Shown here: in pieces, positions 16,627 to 24,816 of the stretch
Numbering within the stretch: position 1 is the stretch's first letter
How the letters are laid out: each line of letters opens with the position of its first letter
Assembly: GCA_964586285.1 (NCBI GenBank)
Contig: CAZPHU010000023.1
Location: 1-41,521 of the forward strand
Reading direction: 5' to 3'
DNA length: 41,521 bases
Source of the DNA: CAZPHU01 sp964586285
Lineage (GTDB): Bacteria; Fibrobacterota; Chitinivibrionia; Chitinivibrionales; CAYFVL01
The notes under the pieces: generated by a model
The model's database searches: none
What the model saw: only the letters and a program-made list of their open reading frames with translations
What the model was told of the DNA's origin: nothing
Program-made: the position numbers and the translations under genes

Positions 16627-18945
16627 TTACTCTTCCGAGGTTTCTTCCTCGAGAGCCTCAAGCTCTTCCTGAAGCTTCTTCATTTCTTCGTCAAGCTCTT
16701 CGGATTCTTCCCCAATCTGGTGCATCTGACTGTCGGTGGCTTCCGATCCAGAAAGTTCCTGAGCCTTAGCCAGAGCGTAATCTACATCTTCACGTATTTT
16801 GCTGATATTTCGAGAAAAGAAAGTTCGACGCTCAAACGAGTCAAGAAAGGAAAGCTGCTCGTCGATATTCTTTTCGACTGTCTGCTGAATAGAGCGCAGA
16901 CTGTCTATCGAACTGAGTACCATCGAGTTTTGTCTGGTTAACGCCAGCTCATGAGAACGAGAGGCTACCTGCTCGTAACGGCCACGTGCGCTTTCATAGG
17001 CCGAAACGGCGTTTGATTTCTCGGACTCGGACGGAGCCGACATTCCGGCAAGCTGAGAGGAAATTGGTGCAAGCACATTTACCGCTTGATCGTATTTTTT
17101 CTGTACCATGTGACAGTATCCCTGAAGCAGTGCGGCCTCAGCTTGAAGTACAGGGTCTTTGGTAAGGCTGCTAAGTTCGTTTGCCGAACTCATGCAGTCG
17201 TTCCACTGCTGCGCTTTCATGGCGGTCCAGGCTAATCCCAGAACGGCTTCCGGATAGTAGGTACTGTTTTTTTCAACTTTTCGCAAAGCGGTTACAGCCT
17301 TGGAAAGAGAACGCTCCTGCCCACCAAGCCCGTCAAAGAAGTAATAACCGATAAGCAGATACGATCTGTTTACGATTTCTTTCTCCGCGTCTGTCTTAGG
17401 AATGACCTGAAGGCAGTTTTCAAGTGCTCCCAGAGCATTTTCCGAGTTGTCGGTAAGCGCATAGGCGACAGCCAGGGAATGCTGAGCAAAAAGAAATTCC
17501 GGGTGATTGGACGGTATCATATCGAAAAGTTGAATCGCCTTATCGTAATTGCCGTCCTTGAGATGAGTTTCAGCCATTAGATAGTAGGCGTGAAACTTAA
17601 GAGAGTCGGGAACATTGGGCGAATTCAGACGCGAGAACTGATTGCTGATCTCGGAGCTGTTTCCGTTACGATACTCTATTCTCATGATTCCAAGGTCGGA
17701 GTATGGCACCACAACGCTCTTGGAATAGGCACTCTTGGTTTTGTTATATGTCTTTTCGGCGGATTCACGCATGTCAAGCTCTTCATGACACAGACCCATG
17801 TAGTAGTTAACCCAGTCATTCTTGAAGAAATCGGGGTATTCAACAATTATACGGCCGAAAACATAATAAGCATCCCAGTACTTTTCCTGCTGAAGGAGAG
17901 TAAGGGCCTTGTTATACAGTTCGTTTGGCTGTATGCTGGAGAGATTGGCCATTTTGCGGGCATAGATCTCTTCACGATGTTTTCCGACATCGCCGCGAAG
18001 ATATACAGTATGAGAGTTTGACTTGTCTCCGTCCAGAACGGACATATACTGATACAGTACATGAAAATCACGACCGTTGTTGATTGTAGGTACATTTACA
18101 CCTCCGCTAAATCCCCAGTGATCGGAACCTGCCTGAAAATATGCGGAAAGAACACGCAAAACCCAGAAACCGACGCGCCCGTTGATATCCATTTCGACTT
18201 TCTTGGCAGCATTTTCAAAAGAACCGTCCTGAAGACGTTTCTGGAAATCGGTACCCTGGGCCATCCAGTCTTTGATGTCTACATCGAGGCCGGCCTCGAT
18301 GCGTCTTTCCCAGAAACGACCAAGCCAGGAAAGCTTCATGTTGGCAGCGTAGTCAAGAGGTGCCACAATATTCTGAATGGCCACACCGGCAATGTGGTCA
18401 CCGATAAGTGGATGCCTGAAAAGACGATAAGAAATACCGAGGTCGATTCCTATTCCGGTTTTCGGTGTACCGAAACCGGTATGGTACGCCAGGTTGACAT
18501 TTGCACCAACGGAAAGCTTTTTCCATGGGTTGATGGCATAACTGAACATCAAGAAATGATTCTGATCGTTCAAAAGACTGTCCAATTCGCGATTGGGAAC
18601 AATGTTGCCATTTTCCCATTTGGTTGCTTCGATATCGTCGGCTCCAAGTCCAAGCCAGGTAAATCCTGCAGACTGATAGAGACCGATGGGCATTGTAGCT
18701 CCAAGTTCCCAAAGCTTGAAAGTGTTGCCAAGCGTCATGCTGAAAGCGCCGCGAAACGTCGTATAATTTTCTTCCGTTAACAGCGAGGGATTCTGAGCGG
18801 CAGAGTGTCCGGACAACAGATCACGCCATCTTTGAGTAACAACATATTCTCCGGGAAGTCCGTCCGGAAGGGCAGAAAACAGTACTCCTGCCAAGACCAC
18901 GAAAAACAGTAGTCTATGACAAAATCGTCTTGGTTTGGTAAGCAT
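16627..18945 (-). CDS. outer-membrane beta-barrel (PorV-like) fused to TPR and acidic coiled-coil regions
   Basis: The protein is about 772 residues. After a signal peptide, residues ~25-330 read like an outer-membrane barrel of the PorV/UPF0164 sort: 'SAAQNPSLL' near the start, then alternating aromatic strands such as 'GATMPIGLYQSAGFTWLGLG' and 'LGISYRLF'. Residues ~340-630 are TPR-like repeats ('NKALTLLQQEKYWDAYYVFGRI', 'AIQLFDMIPSNHPEFLFAQHSL'). The end is a coiled coil finishing in a run of Glu. It lies between two genes for secreted beta-helix proteins on its 5' side and a terminator on its 3' side. An 'aagga' suits the ATG at 18945; an ATG at 18951 is also possible. A role in holding or exporting the neighbouring beta-helix proteins is an inference. 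Confidence 0.8.
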   Translation of the reverse strand: MLTKPRRFCHRLLFFVVLAGVLFSALPDGLPGEYVVTQRWRDLLSGHSAAQNPSLLTEENYTTFRGAFSMTLGNTFKLWELGATMPIGLYQSAGFTWLGLGADDIEATKWENGNIVPNRELDSLLNDQNHFLMFSYAINPWKKLSVGANVNLAYHTGFGTPKTGIGIDLGISYRLFRHPLIGDHIAGVAIQNIVAPLDYAANMKLSWLGRFWERRIEAGLDVDIKDWMAQGTDFQKRLQDGSFENAAKKVEMDINGRVGFWVLRVLSAYFQAGSDHWGFSGGVNVPTINNGRDFHVLYQYMSVLDGDKSNSHTVYLRGDVGKHREEIYARKMANLSSIQPNELYNKALTLLQQEKYWDAYYVFGRIIVEYPDFFKNDWVNYYMGLCHEELDMRESAEKTYNKTKSAYSKSVVVPYSDLGIMRIEYRNGNSSEISNQFSRLNSPNVPDSLKFHAYYLMAETHLKDGNYDKAIQLFDMIPSNHPEFLFAQHSLAVAYALTDNSENALGALENCLQVIPKTDAEKEIVNRSYLLIGYYFFDGLGGQERSLSKAVTALRKVEKNSTYYPEAVLGLAWTAMKAQQWNDCMSSANELSSLTKDPVLQAEAALLQGYCHMVQKKYDQAVNVLAPISSQLAGMSAPSESEKSNAVSAYESARGRYEQVASRSHELALTRQNSMVLSSIDSLRSIQQTVEKNIDEQLSFLDSFERRTFFSRNISKIREDVDYALAKAQELSGSEATDSQMHQIGEESEELDEEMKKLQEELEALEEETSEE

Positions 18946-18985
18946 AATCATTATTCCTTAATGTGCTAAAAACGGTGAAAAAGTC

Positions 18986-19819
18986 TTAGTGTACACGGGT
19001 TCCCAGGTTTTCGTTGTCCGAGCCCTTTGCCTTACAGCAAAGCTTTGGATCGGGTCTGAAATTGAGATTGGTCCGTGGAGCTAAAAACGCAGGGTCAAAA
19101 GAGTAGTTGCCGTCCGGAATCTTACCCCAATTCACCAGGTTACGGTAAAAATTGTTTTTGGAAATTTCCGACTGTTTAGCATCATCGGACAACTTCAAGC
19201 CGAAGCGTTCATTAAAGGCGATAACATTGTTTTCGATTATTATGTTACTCTTACCCCCCATGGCGATACCGTGATTGCCGTTATAGGAGATCGTATTATG
19301 ATTAATTGCCGCCACAGTCGACCTGACATCCCATCCCTGAATACCGGAGGAGCGGTTGAAGGCGATAATGTTGTCCTGAATAACAGGAAGGTGACGAACA
19401 CAGATGATACCGGTTTGCCAGTTGTTAACCACCCTGCATTTCTCAATATGATTGTCTCCGCCATTTGAGAATATGCCGATCGTACCGTTGCGAACGACAA
19501 AACCGCTGATAGAGCAGCTTTTTCCCATTGTAACGACCGTTCCGCGGCCGCCTCCGTCAATAGTTGCGGCAAAAGGCGTAATCGAAACCAGTGCTATACC
19601 GGCTTTGATAAACACCTGCTCGTTGTATACTCCTTGAGAAACACGCACCGTGTCACCGGCCTTTGCCTTAATCATGGCCATGCTAATGGTCTCATTCCCC
19701 GGTGAAGGGACATGTATTACGTCGGCTAAGAGCATCAACGGGCTCATAACAGCTGCAAGAACAAACGCACGGAATAAACGTCCGTTCTTTACATTTGTCG
19801 CGATCATTCTGGTCATCAT
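18986..19819 (-). CDS. secreted right-handed parallel beta-helix protein (paralogue B)
   Basis: A signal sequence precedes 'SMAMIKAKAGDTVRVSQGVY', and successive PbH1-type coils follow ('SGIQGWDVRSTVAAINHNTISYNGNHGI', 'IIENNVIAFNERFG'). The end is the shared 'YSFDPAFLAP...LGTRV' block. It is closest to paralogue A at 19847 (the 'GIQGWDVRST' coil is identical), so the pair looks like a tandem duplication. The ATG at 19819 has 'ggag' 6 bases upstream; the upstream in-frame ATG at 19831 is part of that ribosome binding site and less likely. It is 27 bases after paralogue A and 40 bases before the barrel-TPR gene, so the three genes probably form one operon. Confidence 0.87.
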   Translation of the reverse strand: MMTRMIATNVKNGRLFRAFVLAAVMSPLMLLADVIHVPSPGNETISMAMIKAKAGDTVRVSQGVYNEQVFIKAGIALVSITPFAATIDGGGRGTVVTMGKSCSISGFVVRNGTIGIFSNGGDNHIEKCRVVNNWQTGIICVRHLPVIQDNIIAFNRSSGIQGWDVRSTVAAINHNTISYNGNHGIAMGGKSNIIIENNVIAFNERFGLKLSDDAKQSEISKNNFYRNLVNWGKIPDGNYSFDPAFLAPRTNLNFRPDPKLCCKAKGSDNENLGTRVH

Positions 19820-19846
19820 GTAAAACTCCATGGTTTATAATTGGCG

Positions 19847-20662
19847 TTAATCAGATAGGCGAGCACCAAGATCTTTATTGTCACTTCCCATATTTCTGCA
19901 TCGAGAATCTTTTTTCAGGGTAAAATCAAAATTTTTCGGGGCATTGAATTGTGGATCGAATGCGAAATTATCGCTCGGAAGTACTTCCACAATTTCAGTA
20001 TTCCCAAAAAAGCTGTTTCTCTTTAAAAGTGCCTTTACGGTGGGTTCTGCTTTAAGGCTTATTCTTTCGTTAAAAGCAATGATATTGTTTTCGATCACAA
20101 TATCGGAATTTCCCCCCACCGAAATACCGTTATTGCTGTTATAGCTGATCGTATTATGATTTATGGTAGCCGCGGTAGAACGCACATCCCAACCCTGAAT
20201 ACCTGACCCATGATTATACACGATAAGGTTATCCTCTACCTGAGGAAGATGGCCTACCGCCAGAATACCAGTTTGTTTGTTTCCGTGAATCAGGCATTGT
20301 TTGATTCGATTCCCCTGTGCATCGGAGTATACCCCGATAGTTCCCCCAGTTATCTCAAAACCAAAAAGCAGTCCATGATTGCCCATCGTGACTACTTTTT
20401 CTCGTCCTCTTCCGTCAATAACGGATTTTAGCGGCGATTTGGCAATTAATGCTACCCCCGGTGTGATGAAAACATGCTCATTATACACGCCTTCTTCCAC
20501 TAAAACCGTATCTCCGCGTTTGACCTTAACCATCGCTTCGGAAATACTGCCGGCTTCTTTGGACGGAACGGTTAAAGAACGTGCATCGGCAAACATTGGC
20601 GTCAGCAAAATCATTAGTAGCCAAAAAACATTTAAAGGTTTTGTCCGCCTGGAGATGTTCAC
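19847..20662 (-). CDS. secreted right-handed parallel beta-helix protein (paralogue A)
   Basis: This is the first gene of the beta-helix/barrel-TPR unit. A signal peptide ('VFWLLMILLTPMFADA') is followed by 'SISEAMVKVKRGDTVLVEEG' and about seven beta-helix coils, including 'GSGIQGWDVRSTAATINHN' and 'IVIENNIIAFNERI'. It ends in the shared 'FAFDPQFNAP...LGARL' block. The start is a GTG at 20662 with 'ggag' 10 bases upstream; no in-frame ATG fits the signal peptide better. No Asp/Lys triad typical of pectate lyases is apparent, so a binding or structural function is at least as likely as an enzymatic one. Confidence 0.87.
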   Translation of the reverse strand: MNISRRTKPLNVFWLLMILLTPMFADARSLTVPSKEAGSISEAMVKVKRGDTVLVEEGVYNEHVFITPGVALIAKSPLKSVIDGRGREKVVTMGNHGLLFGFEITGGTIGVYSDAQGNRIKQCLIHGNKQTGILAVGHLPQVEDNLIVYNHGSGIQGWDVRSTAATINHNTISYNSNNGISVGGNSDIVIENNIIAFNERISLKAEPTVKALLKRNSFFGNTEIVEVLPSDNFAFDPQFNAPKNFDFTLKKDSRCRNMGSDNKDLGARLSD

Positions 20663-20874
20663 GAATGCTTAGCTCCAATAAATTCTAATTATGCGGTTAA
20701 ATTCCGCTCAAAGAGATTATTCATGAGATGTTATCCGCAAGAAAAACTCGCGATTGTTTGTCTGACCGTGAAAAATTTCAATATCTAAAATTAACACATT
20801 CAATGTTCAAAAAACAATAGATCTTTCCATTTTGTAGTAAAATAGATTTTGAAGGTGCGAAAAAGGGTGATATT

Positions 20875-21855
20875 TTAGCCTGTTAACCTGCTAAAAGGCA
20901 ACGGGCGACGGTAGATTACATGTTTGAACCACGAATATCTGATCTTTGCCGCAAGACTTAGAACGTTAAGGATGTCCGCAACGGCCGTAAATGAGGGATC
21001 GAAGTAGCAGTTTATATGACAGTTGTCGCAAAAGGAATACCTGCCCTGATTGTCGAGTGCTTTGGTTCGAATATCTTGCGACAAGATACTTGAAAGATCG
21101 GGGTGTATTGGCGTCTCGAACCGGTTGTGGTGGAAGCAGGGCAGAGCCAGGTGGTTGTCGGGAAGGATCACTATCGTGCTGCTTACAGCCCTGCATCTGG
21201 GCGATTTTGTGTCGTTGCCGCCTCTTTGCCTGAGTTTTAGATGAGCACGGTTAAGATACACACCGTGCATTCGTGAATATTTTTTTGCCCAAGCGTGAGT
21301 GTCGGGTGAACATTCGTCCCGACCGTTGAGGCTGAAAACCGGATCAAGGATCGCAATGAGTCTGTTTTTGCGAGCAATATTCGCTACGATCGGAAAATCG
21401 TGGATATTATCGTTTGTATAGGTAAATAAAAGATCGGGATACATACCCAGGGAAAGCGCATACGCTATACTCTCAATCACCGCATCAAATGACTTGACTC
21501 CTCGAATCGTGTCGTGAACTTCGGCCGAACCGCCGTCAATACTGAAGTGAAGCAGGTCAATTAGTCCTTTAAGCTCCCGGCCACGCTTTTTGAACAAGAG
21601 ACAGTTGGTCGTTACGGAGGTGATAAACCCGATTTCGCGCGCCTTTGAAAGAAACCGGGGAAGGTCGGGATGAAGCAGCGGTTCGCCGCCGGTAAAATCC
21701 ACAAATCTGCATCCCGCCGCTCTTGCGTCCTTGAGGTTTCGGAAAACCTCGACGATATCGGCGTCTCGTTTGGGCTGCTGAGTCCAGATGTCGCAGAAGC
21801 TGCATCTGGCGTTACAGCGGTTGGTGATATAGTAGTGAAGCAGAAGTGGTTTCAT
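20875..21855 (-). CDS. radical SAM protein with C-terminal cysteine cluster (SPASM/twitch-like)
   Basis: The N-terminus has the radical SAM iron-sulfur motif CxxxCxxC (Cys14, Cys18, Cys21 in 'RCNARCSFC') and the SAM-binding 'FTGGEPLLHPD'. The C-terminal third has further cysteines ('SPRCRAV', 'LPCFHHN', 'CDNCHINC') that probably bind an auxiliary cluster. Such proteins modify peptides, lipids or sugars; nothing here fixes the substrate. It overlaps the upstream glycosyltransferase by ATGA, so the two are coupled and probably act in one pathway. The last ~35 residues are basic and aromatic and could touch the membrane. At 326 residues it is of ordinary size. Confidence 0.88.
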   Translation of the reverse strand: MKPLLLHYYITNRCNARCSFCDIWTQQPKRDADIVEVFRNLKDARAAGCRFVDFTGGEPLLHPDLPRFLSKAREIGFITSVTTNCLLFKKRGRELKGLIDLLHFSIDGGSAEVHDTIRGVKSFDAVIESIAYALSLGMYPDLLFTYTNDNIHDFPIVANIARKNRLIAILDPVFSLNGRDECSPDTHAWAKKYSRMHGVYLNRAHLKLRQRGGNDTKSPRCRAVSSTIVILPDNHLALPCFHHNRFETPIHPDLSSILSQDIRTKALDNQGRYSFCDNCHINCYFDPSFTAVADILNVLSLAAKIRYSWFKHVIYRRPLPFSRLTG

Positions 21856-22979
21856 GCGGACTGAAGTTTCTCACCTTTCCAACGGATTTTTCGCTGAAAC
21901 AGCGTTCCGATTCCAAGGACAATGCTCTCTAAAACCATAATGCAGTAGTAGAGCGGAAAAATCAGAGCCTGCCCAATCGTACCGGTCTTTGAAAAAGAAA
22001 AGAGGGTGAACAGCCATAGAAGCACGGCATTTATTATAGACAAGTACACGACCGGGATAGTTCCGAATCCTGTTAAAGCCGCCAAAAAAAGGGCGTTCTG
22101 CAGGGCAAGAGCACTCATCACCGCCACCAGCAGCTTCGAACCTTTCATTCCCCCCACAGCCCACCTTCTGGCCTGCTCGTAAAATGAGCCAACAGTCGGT
22201 TCAGGATGAGTGTAAACCGTGGGCAGGAAAGGTTCTGTGGGTACCGCCTCTACCCCCAGCGTGCAAACCCTTTGCATAAGCCGGCGATCCTCGACGATAG
22301 AATAACCCAGTCCGGGCTGTCCTCCCGTCATGTGATAAAGCTTTTTGGACATACAGATGTTGTTACCCATGCAGGAGCCGGTTATCCCCGCGTGGGAAAA
22401 CGCATACGCCGTGCAAAAAAGAAAGCGAAGCTGAAAGCTCTGAAAAGAGGCAAACAGGTTCTTTTTGCTTGCCGAAATTGCCGTGTGTCCATAGATAAAC
22501 CGGGCGCCGCTTCTGATACGGGTTGAAAATGTGCTCAGCCACTCAGGGCTAAGGTGTACGTCCGCATCGGTGAACGCCAGCCAGTCATGGGTGGCGTGGC
22601 TGATTGCGGTTTCCAGCGCCTGTTGTTTTCCGGTCAGGCGTATGCTTGCGTCATATGCACTATCCACGACCAAAAAAGGAGCCCGGGAGTGAGTGCTCAT
22701 GAACTTCTTTATAACCGCGACAGAATTGTCTGTGGATCTGTCATTCACAAGAACCGCATTCCAGCACCCCTCGTAGTTCTGAATCAGAAGAGAAGAAAGA
22801 AAGGCATCGAGGTTTGGTTCCTCGTTGCGAAAAGGAACTATCACGGTCATGGACGGCAGCTCCTTTGAAAAACAGCGGTCTTTTTGATGCTTTGGTTTAA
22901 ATAATGCAGCGGTCAGAAAAGAGATGAATGTACCTAAGAAGATTAAAGGAAGGACAAGCGCAAAATTGACCAGGTACAT
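21852..22979 (-). CDS. membrane-bound GT2-family glycosyltransferase with QxxRW motif
   Basis: One N-terminal membrane helix is followed by a GT-A domain with 'MTVIVPFRNEEPNLDAFL', the nucleotide-sugar motif 'FTDADVHLS' (DxD-like) and the acceptor/processivity motif 'QARRW'. Two or three hydrophobic helices near the C-terminus complete the usual topology. It resembles ceramide glucosyltransferase-like and hopanoid-lipid transferases and would add a sugar to a lipid on the cytoplasmic face. I use the ATG at 22979; a GTG one codon earlier is possible, and neither has a strong ribosome binding site. Its stop codon overlaps the start of the radical SAM gene. Confidence 0.88.
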   Translation of the reverse strand: MYLVNFALVLPLIFLGTFISFLTAALFKPKHQKDRCFSKELPSMTVIVPFRNEEPNLDAFLSSLLIQNYEGCWNAVLVNDRSTDNSVAVIKKFMSTHSRAPFLVVDSAYDASIRLTGKQQALETAISHATHDWLAFTDADVHLSPEWLSTFSTRIRSGARFIYGHTAISASKKNLFASFQSFQLRFLFCTAYAFSHAGITGSCMGNNICMSKKLYHMTGGQPGLGYSIVEDRRLMQRVCTLGVEAVPTEPFLPTVYTHPEPTVGSFYEQARRWAVGGMKGSKLLVAVMSALALQNALFLAALTGFGTIPVVYLSIINAVLLWLFTLFSFSKTGTIGQALIFPLYYCIMVLESIVLGIGTLFQRKIRWKGEKLQSA

Positions 22980-23347
22980 CACTTCTATTTCTTTTCACCT
23001 TTCAACAAATCGGATCATATCAGTCTCATCCCATGCCTTGAGCCAAAATATCAATATAATAAAAGATAAAAAGCTGCCGACTTCCATTCCGATAAGAAGA
23101 TAAAACATTATCCGACGGGTTCAAGTAATTTAAGCCCGAAAAAGGTGAGTATCCGTTGCCCGGGAATTGTTCCGATAGATATTTGCAGTAGGAGTAGCAG
23201 CTTAATTTCGGACGGTACTGATTAGAGGAACAATGAGAGCTTTGAATTGAACGAGCACTTCGAAGATCGCATCGATAGCAATGGCGGAATCATCCGCTCG
23301 GGGATGATTCCGCATACAGGAGCCTCCGGTCTGATTTCTGGCACTAT
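22980..23347. other. intergenic region between the GT2 and surface-repeat genes
   Basis: About 368 bases with no convincing ORF. The GT2/radical SAM promoter should lie in the left part, but I see no strong -35/-10 pair. The right end holds the perfect hairpin at 23284-23313. Confidence 0.4.
23284..23313 (-). terminator. 12-bp perfect hairpin after the surface-repeat gene
   Basis: Arms 'gcggaatcatcc' and 'ggatgattccgc' flank a 6-base loop. It lies 34 bases past the stop codon of the minus-strand surface protein. No T-run follows on that strand, so it would have to act as a non-canonical terminator or as an mRNA 3'-end stabiliser. It shares 'CGGAATCAT' with the hairpin at 37259-37300. Confidence 0.5.
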
Positions 23348-24562
23348 TCAGAATACCGTTATACCCGCCGTATAAACAAGCTCACCGGTCCCGTCGTCGA
23401 AGTCGGTTGTCCCGCGATGTTCCCACCCTCCTCCTATACCGCCGAATATACCTAACCAGTCGGTAAGATCCACACCGGCAAGCAGGCGCGCCTGATAGCT
23501 TCTATAGATGTTTTCTTCATCGAAATCTGAATCGGTACGCTCGAAAAGTATCTGATTTCCGATATCGGCGCCTATATAAAAGCGTCCTAAAGGCACCTGA
23601 TAACCGTAATGCCAGCTGAATGATGCGTATTCCTCGTTTTCGTTTCGGATATCGTATCCACCCGCGGAGACTATGGAGTAGAAATTGTTGACGATAAATT
23701 TCGCTCCGGCGTTTACCAGCGAGGGAGTCGAGGTATAAACGATTCCTTTTATATCACCATTTCCGGCGATGTTTAACAATCCTATCGGAACACCGTTTAT
23801 CTGCTCCGCGATATTGATAAGCCCGATCTGCAATCCATTCATCGTATCGGCGATATTAGCAAAGCCGATCGGAAGACCATGCATGTTATCCGATATGTTC
23901 AGAAATCCATAACGTAAACCGACGAAATCCTCGGCCAAATTGATAAAACCATATTGTGTTCCGGTCAGGCTTTTGCGCGCGATGTTTATAAAACCAAACT
24001 GGCCGCCGTTGATGTTGCCTGTGGTATAACTGACTATGCCGGCGCCCTGAATTCCGTTCAATTCGCCTTTAATCGTACTTAAGATACCCGCCGCCTGTAT
24101 TCCGCTAACCGAACCGGCGGTGAAACTTGCTATTCCCGAAGCCTGAAGACCTCTCAACGAGCCGCCGGCTCTTCCGACGATTCCCGCTCCCTGTATTCCA
24201 TGGACACTGTCACTCGTGTAGCTATATATCCCGGCTCCCTGTGATCCGTTTAAGCTTCCGTTAATTGAGCTGACTATTCCTGAACCCTGCAAGCCTTGCA
24301 CCGACCCGTCTACGCGTGAATAAACGTAGGTGCCCTGGTAGCCGTGAAGCTCCTCGGTTATTCTGGATGCTATGAGGGTAAGGTCCGCTCCTTTTACAAC
24401 GTTTAAACGACTGTAAAAGAGACCAAAGTTAAACGAGGTCGTATCCTGTTGACCGTTGGCAACAATCGGATACCAGAAAGAAAGGGACGTTGAATTGGAA
24501 TCTTGCGCCGGTATGGAAAATGCAATTCCTGATGCCAGGAAAAAGAAAAGTAAAAAGAGCAT
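23348..24562 (-). CDS. surface repeat protein, LA_2272-like, with C-terminal barrel-like region
   Basis: A signal peptide ('MLFLLFFFLASGIAFS') leads into a lead-in segment and then 12 tandem repeats. Seven repeats are of 16 residues (type 'GSLNGSQGAGIYSYTS'), one is of 15, and four are of 14 (type 'MNGLQIGLINIAEQ'). Similar Gly/Asn-rich repeats are known from the LA_2272 family of Leptospira surface proteins and should fold as a beta solenoid. The last ~120 residues alternate in beta-barrel style and end in Phe, as outer-membrane proteins do. The ATG at 24562 has a strong 'aggagg' 7 bases upstream. The frame stays open a further 324 bases upstream (to 24886), but that part has no signal peptide and is probably not translated. 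Confidence 0.82.
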   Translation of the reverse strand: MLFLLFFFLASGIAFSIPAQDSNSTSLSFWYPIVANGQQDTTSFNFGLFYSRLNVVKGADLTLIASRITEELHGYQGTYVYSRVDGSVQGLQGSGIVSSINGSLNGSQGAGIYSYTSDSVHGIQGAGIVGRAGGSLRGLQASGIASFTAGSVSGIQAAGILSTIKGELNGIQGAGIVSYTTGNINGGQFGFINIARKSLTGTQYGFINLAEDFVGLRYGFLNISDNMHGLPIGFANIADTMNGLQIGLINIAEQINGVPIGLLNIAGNGDIKGIVYTSTPSLVNAGAKFIVNNFYSIVSAGGYDIRNENEEYASFSWHYGYQVPLGRFYIGADIGNQILFERTDSDFDEENIYRSYQARLLAGVDLTDWLGIFGGIGGGWEHRGTTDFDDGTGELVYTAGITVF

Positions 24563-24680
24563 AGAATATCCTCCTGAATTGGACTGGGAAAAATGTTGAG
24601 TCTGATATAATGCAAGTAGTATGCCTTTTCCAGAAAGCCGGCTTTGGACGCATTTAAGGCAAAAATGTGTGTAGGGAAAA

Positions 24681-24688
24681 GGGGGGGG
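24681..24688. repeat. homopolymer G8 (C8 on the gene strand) upstream of the surface-repeat gene
   Basis: A run of eight G lies about 120 bases upstream of the surface protein start. A second run of eight lies at 24760-24767. Such tracts are prone to slippage and can change promoter spacing. Confidence 0.85.
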
Positions 24689-24723
24689 CATGCTTAAAAG
24701 ATATATGCGAATGATATGATGTG

Positions 24724-24749
24724 TATGGATATGATATGTCATATCCATA
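24724..24749. promoter_or_regulatory. 11-bp inverted repeat between the two G8 runs
   Basis: Arms 'tatggatatga' and 'tcatatccata' are separated by 4 bases. It has the form of a dimeric regulator site or a leader hairpin, about 160 bases upstream of the surface protein start. Confidence 0.5.
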
Positions 24750-24759
24750 ACAGAATGGA

Positions 24760-24767
24760 GGGGGGGG
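24760..24767. repeat. second homopolymer G8
   Basis: Eight G in a row on the plus strand, on the far side of the inverted repeat at 24724-24749 from the first G8. Both runs lie in a stretch that is open in the minus-strand frame of the surface protein. Confidence 0.85.
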
Positions 24768-24816
24768 CTTTTGATTGATATGTCGGAAGTTTTTGTGGTA
24801 AAGAGTGTTTTCAAAG

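Noticed and set aside
18061..18780. 239-codon plus-strand open frame
   Set aside because: Antisense to the barrel-TPR gene, with no recognisable features; a shadow of coding bias.
21061..21069. tRNA T-loop-like 'ggttcgaat'
   Set aside because: It lies inside the radical SAM gene and no cloverleaf can be drawn around it.
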